The notes under the pieces: model-generated
The model's input: the letters and a program-made list of their open reading frames with translations, nothing else
Databases searched by the model: none
Told to the model about the DNA's origin: nothing
From: Nitrospirota bacterium
Lineage (GTDB): Bacteria; Nitrospirota; Nitrospiria; JACQBW01
Reading direction: 5' to 3'
Assembly: GCA_016194305.1 (NCBI GenBank)
Contig: JACQBW010000025.1
Coordinates: forward strand, 1-64,000
Length of the DNA stretch: 64,000 nucleotides
Shown: positions 1-7,332 of the stretch, in pieces
How the letters are laid out: each line of letters opens with the position of its first letter
Numbering within the stretch: the stretch's first letter is position 1
Made by a program: the position numbers and the translations under genes

Positions 1-44
1 AAGGGGAAGATATTGAAAACCCATCAGGAAGAGCATCCATTCTC

Positions 45-974
45 TTATAAGAGTTTTTTTTCATCCCCTTGCAGATATTTCTTCATCTTTTCCATCATTT
101 CGCGATCAAGGAGCCCGACTTCTCCCCTCTGATCCATATATTCTTTAATCTCTCCCAGCCGGGTTGCGGCTTCAGGATTGCCTTGCAATCTCCTCGTTTT
201 GGCCAGAGCATCTTCAAACGCATCAAACGTAAGGGTTTGGTATCCAAATTGACGGATCCGTATGACGGCTTTCATCATGGCTTCATTTCGAAATCGGGTC
301 AACATTTCAGAAGTAATTTCATCGGCTTTTGCTCTCCGGGCGCGCCTTTCCGCTGCCTTTTTAATCCCGGAGCGGACAAAATCGGGAGAGGTCTGAAGGC
401 GCTTCCAGGCCTCAGGCGACCATTTCATCTCTTTTTCCGTTTCGCTCCAGATCAGATGAAGCGATTCCTCGGTAATCTCTTTGAATCCTTTGGATAGCGC
501 AATCTCTTCCGCGTCCTCTTTCAGCATCTGGGTGACAAAATCCATCGCCATGGGAGGCGTTTCCTGCAATTTCTTTCGAAGAAGTTGCGTGGCCCCCACT
601 GTCCAGTTCAGCTTTGAAGGAGCAGCGTCATTTTTTAACCCAAGACCTTCTATCTTTGAAAAGAGTTCGGAGTTGACTTCGAGATGTCCCCCTTCTCTTG
701 CGATCTCTTCAGCGATTCGCTGGGTCATCGGACGCATAAATTCGGGGACAGTATCGAGCATTTCTTTTGCCTTCTTGGTCCAGAATATTCCACCGGGCTG
801 GGCCGGAATTTCGACGCCCGCCATCCCTTCATTCTTCCAACGGGATAGGTGCTCCGGCGTAATCTCGGCTATACCCTCCGTTTCCGCTTTCTTTTCGGCC
901 AGCTTCTTCACCATCCCTCTCAGAAAGAATGGCGCCTGCTCGATTTTTTTTAGTGCGTCCGGTGTCCAGTTCAT
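45..974 (-). CDS. Protein with four tandem PCP_red-like domains
   Basis: A 309-residue soluble protein of four diverged copies of one module, at about residues 1-50, 62-111, 121-178 and 183-234. Each opens with (N/F/K)W(T/S)xxA and continues with a proline-aromatic motif (PFFLR, PEFMR, PDFVR), a charged helix and an 'EIT'-type end. This is the pattern of the PCP_red domain (Pfam PF08369), known as the C-terminal domain of the BchB/ChlB subunit of dark protochlorophyllide reductase. No chlorophyll genes are visible, so a pigment role is unlikely. The last 75 residues are charged and helical with no recognised domain. It is the last gene of a tight three-gene minus-strand set, 7 nt after the haem-oxygenase-fold gene. 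The function is unknown. Confidence 0.8.
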   Translation of the reverse strand: MNWTPDALKKIEQAPFFLRGMVKKLAEKKAETEGIAEITPEHLSRWKNEGMAGVEIPAQPGGIFWTKKAKEMLDTVPEFMRPMTQRIAEEIAREGGHLEVNSELFSKIEGLGLKNDAAPSKLNWTVGATQLLRKKLQETPPMAMDFVTQMLKEDAEEIALSKGFKEITEESLHLIWSETEKEMKWSPEAWKRLQTSPDFVRSGIKKAAERRARRAKADEITSEMLTRFRNEAMMKAVIRIRQFGYQTLTFDAFEDALAKTRRLQGNPEAATRLGEIKEYMDQRGEVGLLDREMMEKMKKYLQGDEKKLL

Positions 975-981
975 TTTTTCT

Positions 982-1668
982 CTAAATCAATACGGGCGAA
1001 AAGATTGCTTTTTCCAGACCATCCCAGAAAAGCTTGCGGGCTTCAAGCGATTTCATCGCGCCGGAACGGATCAACTGCTGGTCTTCCGCGGTATCAAAAT
1101 GCGAGATCAGCTCATTGAATATTTCGGCATGATGGACATCCTGAACCATATGACAGGTAAAATATTCATAATCTTCTGCCTTGAGGCTGGTGTTCTTTTC
1201 TATCCCTTTCACCAGATAGGAAAACATGGTCGGGATGGAAAATTCATGTCCAGGACCAATCGCTCCGAGGGCAATTCGAAAATCATCGTCCCGCGTCAAT
1301 TCCATATGCGTTTCCACAAAGCTTTCCACCTCCGAAAGTCGGATCACCCTTCCCCAGGCGTTATCCTCAAGCCCAAGAGATTTGAGAAAATTCCGATAGA
1401 GAGCCGGGTGACTCCTGAAAATGGTGTGTTGCCCAAATTCATCGTCGTATACATGTCGAAAAAGGGCCGCCGCTGAAGAATCGGGAATTCTCGGCTGAAG
1501 ATTCGTCATATAATTGACAAAGATTTTAACAAGCTGATAATGCTGAAGACCAAATATTCTGATCTGATCAAGCGTGAGGGGGAGAGTCGAAAATTTCTTG
1601 AGAAACGGATGATGCACCGCATCGTGTTCTTCAATTTCCCTCTGCAGATGCTGAATAAACGGAATCAT
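982..1668 (-). CDS. Haem-oxygenase-fold iron-containing redox enzyme family protein (TenA/PqqC-like)
   Basis: A 228-residue all-helical protein resembling the TenA/PqqC/CADD superfamily (iron-containing redox enzyme family). Candidate metal ligands are the E/H residues in DAVHHPF, the DDEFGQH segment, GPGHEF and the late VQDVHHAEIF segment. Members bind mono- or dinuclear iron and carry out varied oxidations, so the substrate cannot be named. The frame is open for 23 more codons upstream, but that would overlap the preceding gene by 44 nt. The ATG at 1668 lies about 10 nt after a GGGGA ribosome site, so I start there. It is sandwiched between two PCP_red-domain genes with gaps of 7 and 25 nt, so the three products probably work together. 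Confidence 0.85.
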   Translation of the reverse strand: MIPFIQHLQREIEEHDAVHHPFLKKFSTLPLTLDQIRIFGLQHYQLVKIFVNYMTNLQPRIPDSSAAALFRHVYDDEFGQHTIFRSHPALYRNFLKSLGLEDNAWGRVIRLSEVESFVETHMELTRDDDFRIALGAIGPGHEFSIPTMFSYLVKGIEKNTSLKAEDYEYFTCHMVQDVHHAEIFNELISHFDTAEDQQLIRSGAMKSLEARKLFWDGLEKAIFSPVLI

Positions 1669-1693
1669 CTTATTCGTATTCCCCAATGTCCGA

Positions 1694-2383
1694 TTACATC
1701 GACATGAATTGACCAAACTTACTTTTGACTTCGTCAATCAATTCTTCCGATATTTGAACAACTCCTTTTTCCATCGCCATACGCTCGATCTCTTTTTTCG
1801 CCAACGGTCTGATAAATCCGGGAATATTTTCAAGTTTCTGACTCGCTCCGGCCGTCCATTCAAAACCGGCCTGGTCATTCTTGGATTCATCAATGACTTT
1901 GGGCGTAACCACCTGGTAACCCTGCTTTTGCGCAAAGGCCTCGATTCCACTCTTGACCATCGGTCTGACAAAATCCGGGATCTTTTCCATTCTTTCCAAT
2001 GCTTCCGGAGACCAGGTGACTTTGGGGACTTCCCCCTCTTTCATTCCAGCGAGCATCGAGGAGAAGGGACATTTTCCCGCTTCCGCGGCAACCTGTTCCT
2101 GCACGGGAGACTTCGCCACCGCAGGTGGCGATGACGCGATGGGTGTCTGCGAAGATTCTTTTAATGTACCCCGCGTCAATTCGAATGGTTCCGGCTCAGT
2201 TGTCCTTCCGCCCAATTTGACACCGAGGGCACTGACCATCTGCGTTTCTCCCGGATTGGTGACCATGGCTACCCGGCTCCCACAGGTCGGGCATTCAAAC
2301 ATCACCCCGAGTGAGTCTTCTCCCGGTTTTTCCACTTTTTGAAATAACATAAAGGCTTCGCACTTCATACAAACAAACTTCAT
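1694..2383 (-). CDS. Zinc-ribbon protein with two PCP_red-like domains
   Basis: A 229-residue protein. Residues 1-55 form a metal-ribbon module with CMKC (5-8) and CPTC (31-34), the spacing of a small zinc ribbon or rubredoxin-like knuckle. A proline/alanine-rich linker follows (about 60-105). Two PCP_red-like modules then lie at about 122-168 and 173-222, with VTWSPEALERMEKIPDFVR and FEWTAGASQKLENIPGFIR. A lone CPF motif sits at residue 105. It is the first gene of the minus-strand trio that also encodes the haem-oxygenase-fold enzyme and the four-domain PCP_red protein. No signal peptide or membrane segment is seen, so it should be cytoplasmic. The domain match is by eye; the biochemical role is unknown. 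Confidence 0.8.
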   Translation of the reverse strand: MKFVCMKCEAFMLFQKVEKPGEDSLGVMFECPTCGSRVAMVTNPGETQMVSALGVKLGGRTTEPEPFELTRGTLKESSQTPIASSPPAVAKSPVQEQVAAEAGKCPFSSMLAGMKEGEVPKVTWSPEALERMEKIPDFVRPMVKSGIEAFAQKQGYQVVTPKVIDESKNDQAGFEWTAGASQKLENIPGFIRPLAKKEIERMAMEKGVVQISEELIDEVKSKFGQFMSM

Positions 2384-2538
2384 AGTTCCCTTTCTGGCTG
2401 CCGATAAGCGCTCATCTGTTTTATTCTCGAATTTTCAGTCTTGCGACTCTCCCATAAATATCCGATCAGGGAAGTCCGAAGAGGGAGCACGTGGGCTCTT
2501 CCCAGCACCCTGTATTAAATCTATTTATTACCCCTAAG

Positions 2539-3450
2539 TTATTGAACTGCCATCTTAAATTTTAGCTGAGCGGCAAGTTTCAGAGCAATTTCATTAAACT
2601 TTTGCACTGTCGGTTCAGATTCGTCATTCAAAGGTTTGCCCTGATCGCAAGCACGACTCATTTTACGACTAAAAGGTATCTTCCCCAGAAGCTGAACCTT
2701 CAAGTCCTGACAGAGCTGATCGGAATTCCCTTCGAATAGTTCGCTTTCGGTATGGCAATCCGGACACAAAAAGCCGCTCATGTTTTCGATGATACCGAGC
2801 ACTTTGATTCCGACGTCCCTGGAATAAATAATGGACCTCTTCACCACATCCCCGGTGACCTCTGAGGGAGTGGTTACGACAATCGCACCGTCAAGTTCCG
2901 GAATATACCCGACAATTGCCGGCGGCTTGTCCGCCGCTGCGCCGGGAGGAAGATCGACCAGTAGAATATCGAGATCTCCCCAGATAATATCACCTAAAAA
3001 TTCCCGGATGACATTCATTTCAACCATTCCGAGCCAGATCGGAGAAAGATCCATCGCGCCCTTCCACTGCAAAGGAGTATCCTTTTTCAAAAAAAACTCC
3101 ATCGAAGCCACTTTCATCCCATAGGGTCCAATCGGAGGTAGCGCTCCTTCCGGTGTCAATGTAAATTTTTCATCGCTCATTCCGAGCATTTTCGGAACAC
3201 AGGGACCATTTAAATCGACGTCAAGTATTCCAACCTTCAATCCAATCCGGGCAAATGCCAGGGCCATATTCACGGTGGTCATGCTCTTGCCGACGCCCCC
3301 TTTTCCGCTGAGGACAAGGATTTTCCTCCGGATTCTTCCCATCCGGGTTTTAACAGTCAGGGATTGGTCTATCAACTGTTTCATCACCTGAGCATCATCA
3401 GGATATTGGAGCTTATTGAGGATGCTTTTCAGGCTTTTCGTCTCTTCCAT
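2539..3450 (-). CDS. mrp: Mrp/NBP35-family Fe-S cluster carrier ATPase
   Basis: A 303-residue P-loop ATPase of the Mrp/ApbC/NBP35 family, which binds a bridging 4Fe-4S cluster and passes it to target apoproteins in the cytosol. The deviant Walker A motif GKGGVGKS is near residue 50. DVDLNGP (switch region) and DLPPGAAAD follow, and CPDC near residue 230 is the family's cluster-binding CxxC. Length is normal for the short form without the N-terminal DUF59 domain. It is transcribed away from the PAS-GGDEF-EAL gene and has its own 155-nt upstream separation from the PCP_red trio. Supply of Fe-S clusters fits the redox-rich neighbourhood, but that link is inference. Confidence 0.92.
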   Translation of the reverse strand: MEETKSLKSILNKLQYPDDAQVMKQLIDQSLTVKTRMGRIRRKILVLSGKGGVGKSMTTVNMALAFARIGLKVGILDVDLNGPCVPKMLGMSDEKFTLTPEGALPPIGPYGMKVASMEFFLKKDTPLQWKGAMDLSPIWLGMVEMNVIREFLGDIIWGDLDILLVDLPPGAAADKPPAIVGYIPELDGAIVVTTPSEVTGDVVKRSIIYSRDVGIKVLGIIENMSGFLCPDCHTESELFEGNSDQLCQDLKVQLLGKIPFSRKMSRACDQGKPLNDESEPTVQKFNEIALKLAAQLKFKMAVQ

Positions 3451-3605
3451 GTCTCTATCTCTACTCGTTTTATTAAAATCGGATTCGTCCAGAACTCCAA
3501 AGCTCGCCTATTTTAATGGTTAAATATGCATGAATTGCCACGCAATTTCAAGGTCTAATTTGGAATGACAGCCTATCCGGATAGAGGGTGCTCCGTTTCA
3601 GAAAC

Positions 3606-3635
3606 TTGAATTGGACCGTCAGATGATATTATGAT
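3606..3635 (+). promoter_or_regulatory. Candidate sigma70-type promoter for the PAS-GGDEF-EAL gene
   Basis: TTGAAT (3606-3611), an 18-nt spacer and TATGAT (3630-3635) precede the signalling gene by about 65 nt. Both boxes are close to consensus, but the region is AT-rich, so chance matches are possible. Confidence 0.35.
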
Positions 3636-3699
3636 CTAAATGATTTACTTTCTCCCGTTTTTTTTATATTCTCTTAAAAATTAAAAATTTGAGATCTTT

Positions 3700-5421
3700 A
3701 TGCCGAATCCAGAAGAGCTCGATAAGAAATTTCGTGAAAGTGAAACCCGCTTTCTTGCCATTACCTCCCTGATTCCCGACGCCATTATAACCATCAATTC
3801 GCAGCATCAAATTACGTTTTTCAGTCCTGGCGCAGAAATAATCTTTGGATATAAAGAGCGTGAGGCCGTTGGTCAACCACTCGACATTCTTCTCCCTGCC
3901 CGATTTATCGAATCCCACGCAAATCACATTCAAGATTTTGAAAATCAACATCACAATTCTCTCACAATGGATTCACGCAAATTAACCCTCATCGGACGCC
4001 ATAAGAATGGCCGCGAGTTTCCGGCCGAAATTTCTATTGTCAAATGGAAGCGTCAGGGTGAAATTTTTTTTGCAGCGCTTGTAAGAAATATTACCGATCG
4101 GATCCGGAACGAAGAAACCATCCATCGCCTGGCATACTATGACACCCTTTCCGGTCTCCCAAGCCGTATTCAATTTATGGAAAGACTTCAGGAGATAATC
4201 AGAAATGTCGCAGGGGACAAGCAGCAATCGCTTGCCATACTTCTCCTCGACCTTTCAAGATTTCAAGAAATCAATCAGTCTCTCGGTTCAGGTTACGGAG
4301 ATTCTTTAATAAAAAGCGTTGCGCAACGGATCAGAGAGAATATTCATGAAAATGATTTCCCAGCAAGGCTGGGGGGGGATGAATTCGGAATTATTCTGAA
4401 ATCGGATGCCGAGCATGCTTTTTCAGTTGCGACAACACTTTGCGAAGCCATGAGAAAACCATTTAAAATCGAAAACTTTCCGCTGGTTGCGGAAGCTTCC
4501 ATTGGCATTTCTCTTTTTCCTGAGCACGCCATGACCCCGGAAGGACTTATTCAAAAGGGAGAAATTGCACTCTCCGAATCAAGGCGAAGCGGAACCGATT
4601 TCTCGATCTATGAATCGAAAAAAGATCCTTTCATCAATTCCAATCGCCTGGGTCTCCTGGGTGAACTCTCGCACGCGATTGACTCGGGTCAGCTCTTCCT
4701 CCTCTATCAACCCAAGATCGATCTGCGTTCCGGGAAGATTATCGGAGTGGAATCCCTGATCCGATGGAAGCACCCGAAGCGCGGGGTCATCCTTCCGTCG
4801 GAATTTATCTCTCCCGCTGAAAATACTGATTTAATCAAGAGTCTCACCCTCTTCGTCATCAAGGAAGCACTAAACCAGTTTCAGACCCTTTTCAATCTCG
4901 GAAAGAACCTCAATATCGGGGTCAATATTTCCACACGAAATCTTCACGATCCGGTCCTGCCAGGCCAAATTGTAAAAATGCTCATTGCGAACAAGATCAC
5001 TCCCGAATCACTTGAACTTGAGATTACCGAAAATGCGATCATGGAATATTCGGAAAGTGCCCAAAATGTCGTCCAGCTTCTGCAACGAGCGGGTATCCAC
5101 TTAACGATTGACGAGTTTGGAATCGGATATTCTTCACTCAACATCCTTAAGAAACTCCCTATTCGGTCGCTGAAAATCCCGCGCTCGTTTATCAAAGAGA
5201 TCTCAACCGGAAAAGAAGACCTAAAAATCGTTCGATCGATTATCGACCTGGCCCATTCTCTTGAACTCAAAGTCACCGCAGTGGGCGTGGAGGACAAAGT
5301 AACACTCTTGAAACTGATTGAATTGGGGTGTGATTCGGCCCAGGGACATTATATGAGCCCTCCGATCCCGATTAAGGAGGTTTTTGGCATGATATTTAAA
5401 CCTCTGGAACATTGGATCTAG
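3700..5421 (+). CDS. PAS-GGDEF-EAL cyclic-di-GMP signalling protein
   Basis: A 573-residue cytoplasmic protein with a PAS sensor (about 12-135), a GGDEF diguanylate cyclase domain (about 140-305) and an EAL phosphodiesterase domain (about 315-570). The cyclase signature is intact (RLGGDEF, 223-229), with metal-site residues D184 and N192 present. In the EAL domain the signature reads ESL (E351). The asparagine of VNIS, the EITE glutamate, K492 (LKIP), E531 and Q548 are present, but the usual DDFG is DEFG (D471-E472) and LKID is LKIP. Phosphodiesterase activity may therefore be altered. No membrane segment is seen. The stop overlaps the convergent DUF420 gene by 4 nt. PilZ proteins elsewhere in the window could read its signal. 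Confidence 0.95.
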   Translation: MPNPEELDKKFRESETRFLAITSLIPDAIITINSQHQITFFSPGAEIIFGYKEREAVGQPLDILLPARFIESHANHIQDFENQHHNSLTMDSRKLTLIGRHKNGREFPAEISIVKWKRQGEIFFAALVRNITDRIRNEETIHRLAYYDTLSGLPSRIQFMERLQEIIRNVAGDKQQSLAILLLDLSRFQEINQSLGSGYGDSLIKSVAQRIRENIHENDFPARLGGDEFGIILKSDAEHAFSVATTLCEAMRKPFKIENFPLVAEASIGISLFPEHAMTPEGLIQKGEIALSESRRSGTDFSIYESKKDPFINSNRLGLLGELSHAIDSGQLFLLYQPKIDLRSGKIIGVESLIRWKHPKRGVILPSEFISPAENTDLIKSLTLFVIKEALNQFQTLFNLGKNLNIGVNISTRNLHDPVLPGQIVKMLIANKITPESLELEITENAIMEYSESAQNVVQLLQRAGIHLTIDEFGIGYSSLNILKKLPIRSLKIPRSFIKEISTGKEDLKIVRSIIDLAHSLELKVTAVGVEDKVTLLKLIELGCDSAQGHYMSPPIPIKEVFGMIFKPLEHWI

Positions 5422-6137
5422 TGAATGGGAGGCCAAAATACGTAAAGCATAAAATAAGTGGCACTGCTCGTAAATAGAGCGGTCAGGTAAAGGATCATGG
5501 TAAATGTTCCCAACGCCCGATGCCTTTTGGCTCCATCGGGGAAAAGATAGCTGATGCCCCCCTCCAATGCGATCAGCAACAATCCACCTCCGACGCAAAG
5601 CGAGAACCAGGCAATAAATAACCCGAGACTCGGGGGCCTGAATAGGATCCGAAGCGAAAACAGGATCAGCGCCAGCAGAATCGAGACTCCAAACGTCAGG
5701 AACGAAAATCTTTTGAAAGTTAGCGAAGGCACTCCTTCCCGAAGCACTCTTTTCCCCTCCTTCATGCCGGATGACCTGAATCCTAAAAGGATCATATAGA
5801 CTGCCAGGATGATTCCGATCGTCACCACCCAAATGTGGATCGTCAGGATGGGTGAAAATAGCCATGAATAAAGGAAATCTCCGCCTCCGAATCCTTCCTT
5901 ATTTTCGAACGCAACAGCTCCCAACTCCCGGGCGAGATAATAAATCACGAAATAACCGAGCATGGCAACCATTCCGACGAGCGTCAGGGTATGGTGGGAC
6001 TGTCCCAGGCCCTTCTTGGCTTTAACCCATCCCAGCATGAACAAGAAGGTGAAGGCTATTGCCAGGAGATAACTGAGATCTGCTCCGAAAGTGCCGTAGG
6101 GTGAGATGAACCCGCTCTTTTCAAATAAACTTTTCAT
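5418..6137 (-). CDS. DUF420-type multi-span membrane protein
   Basis: A 239-residue protein with six to seven membrane spans. Histidines in QSHHTLTL, the LTIHIW span and KRHRALGTFT match the conserved-histidine pattern of DUF420 (PF04238; YozB/CtaM type). CtaM-type members help make active haem-copper oxidases in Firmicutes. Here the neighbours are c-type cytochromes and a bd-like oxidase, so a role in oxidase assembly or haem handling is a reasonable inference. The ATG is preceded by AAAGGA at a good distance. It lies 24 nt after the thioredoxin-like gene and probably shares its transcript. An insertion between the third and fifth spans makes it longer than the shortest DUF420 proteins. Confidence 0.75.
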   Translation of the reverse strand: MKSLFEKSGFISPYGTFGADLSYLLAIAFTFLFMLGWVKAKKGLGQSHHTLTLVGMVAMLGYFVIYYLARELGAVAFENKEGFGGGDFLYSWLFSPILTIHIWVVTIGIILAVYMILLGFRSSGMKEGKRVLREGVPSLTFKRFSFLTFGVSILLALILFSLRILFRPPSLGLFIAWFSLCVGGGLLLIALEGGISYLFPDGAKRHRALGTFTMILYLTALFTSSATYFMLYVFWPPIH

Positions 6138-6161
6138 TTGATCGTCCTTTCATGGCGACAT

Positions 6162-7235
6162 TTATCCAAATGTAAAAGAATAACTTTCTACTCCTGGTTC
6201 AAAAAGGATTAACGATAGAAGATGCTTGCCATACCCGCCCTGGTGGCGAATAATCCGATAGAGTTTTTTTTGCGAAACAAAGACTTTGCTCCTCCCCTCC
6301 GAGTCGATCACGATATCCTCCCCGGCCTCTTCAGAATTTAAGTAGTGGCGGTCTAGCATGACTTCCACCCAGATCCCGTTTTGATTTGTCCCTGCTACCC
6401 AATTGACGCTCTTGGCATCATAAATTAGGCGGACTTCCCCTCGCTCTCGCCCTGTGTAAAGCGCAAATTGGTCCTGGATATTCCAGGAGCCGGACAAATA
6501 GAACGCATTTTCTTCAAATTGCGGGGGAAATTGATAGGGTCGTCCCGAACCTGAAAGAATCCCGAGCGGATTTCCAATGAAACCGCCATGAAATGTGCCA
6601 AAAAAGATTTCGGGGGTTTTGATTTTCTGAAACTGGACCTCTTCTCCGGCCATCCGGTTTAAGTGATCTTTTTTGAATTCGACCCCGGTTTCAGTAAGAA
6701 GCTCCTGTATCTTATCCTCCGATTCGTCATACCGTCCTTCGCCGACCACTTCATATCGAAGCGTGCCATCCGGGCCAAAAAAATATTTGTGCGGCCAATA
6801 ATGATTTCCAAAAGCATCCCAGGTCTTTTTCTGGTTGTCGAGACCCACCGCATATTTTATTTTGAGGAAAGAGACCGCTTCTTTCACTCTTTCAACCTCT
6901 TTTTCAAATGTAAATTCGGGAGTATGAATGCCGATAATGACAAGACCCCGATCATGATATTTGTCATACCAGTCATTCAGATATGGAATGGTCCGGATAC
7001 AATTAATGCAACTGTAGGTCCAAAAATCAACAATAACGACTTTTCCTTTTTCCCGGGAGACGGCCATCGGAGAGGAGGTGTTCAACCACTCGTCAATGCC
7101 CTGAACTTCCGGCCCGATCTTCTGTTTTACCGATTCCCCACCTATTTGAACCAGGAGGAGAGGTGCAAGTCCCACGACAATCATGACAATCAGAAGATAA
7201 AAGAGGGCTCTGGCATTTGGGATTCTTTCAAACAC
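6162..7235 (-). CDS. Membrane-anchored TlpA/DipZ-type thioredoxin-like protein
   Basis: A 357-residue protein with an N-terminal membrane anchor (about 10-30), a periplasmic thioredoxin domain (about 40-185) and a C-terminal beta-sandwich of the type found at the end of DipZ (Thioredoxin_10-like). The active site reads CINC, within the FWTYSCINC context typical of DipZ-type thioredoxins. Such proteins reduce or exchange disulphides in the periplasm and often serve cytochrome c maturation, keeping CxxCH cysteines reduced. The position next to three cytochrome c genes supports that. The start is GTG; the frame closes just upstream and no other good start precedes the anchor. An intrinsic terminator separates it from the cytochrome genes upstream. 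Confidence 0.88.
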   Translation of the reverse strand: MFERIPNARALFYLLIVMIVVGLAPLLLVQIGGESVKQKIGPEVQGIDEWLNTSSPMAVSREKGKVVIVDFWTYSCINCIRTIPYLNDWYDKYHDRGLVIIGIHTPEFTFEKEVERVKEAVSFLKIKYAVGLDNQKKTWDAFGNHYWPHKYFFGPDGTLRYEVVGEGRYDESEDKIQELLTETGVEFKKDHLNRMAGEEVQFQKIKTPEIFFGTFHGGFIGNPLGILSGSGRPYQFPPQFEENAFYLSGSWNIQDQFALYTGRERGEVRLIYDAKSVNWVAGTNQNGIWVEVMLDRHYLNSEEAGEDIVIDSEGRSKVFVSQKKLYRIIRHQGGYGKHLLSLILFEPGVESYSFTFG

Positions 7236-7271
7236 ATCCCTATTTTACTTCAGTTGATTTCAGGAATCTGC

Positions 7272-7304
7272 AAAAAAAAAGGGAGGGTATATCAATACCC
7301 TCCC
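7272..7304 (-). terminator. Intrinsic terminator after the cytochrome c operon
   Basis: A perfect 10-bp stem GGGAGGGTAT/ATACCCTCCC (7281-7304) with a 4-nt loop is followed, on the minus strand, by a run of nine T (7272-7280). It lies 29 nt past the stop of the dihaem cytochrome gene. Confidence 0.9.
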
Positions 7305-7332
7305 GATCAACTCATGATGATTAACAGTTAAA

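Noticed and set aside
481-1476. Plus-strand open frame of 331 codons opposite the PCP_red and haem-oxygenase-fold genes
   Set aside because: It is antisense to two well-supported genes, its translation is rich in cysteine, phenylalanine and serine without domain features, and it has no ribosome site.
1669-1737. Upstream extension of the haem-oxygenase-fold enzyme by 23 codons
   Set aside because: It would overlap the preceding gene by 44 nt, and a good ribosome site precedes the ATG at 1668.
2470-2505. GAAGAG...CTCTTC inverted repeat between the zinc-ribbon gene and mrp
   Set aside because: The stem is only 6 bp with a long loop and no T run, so it is not called a terminator or switch.
6663-7331. 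Plus-strand open frame of 222 codons opposite the thioredoxin-like gene
   Set aside because: Shadow of the minus-strand gene and crossing an intrinsic terminator; composition is not protein-like.
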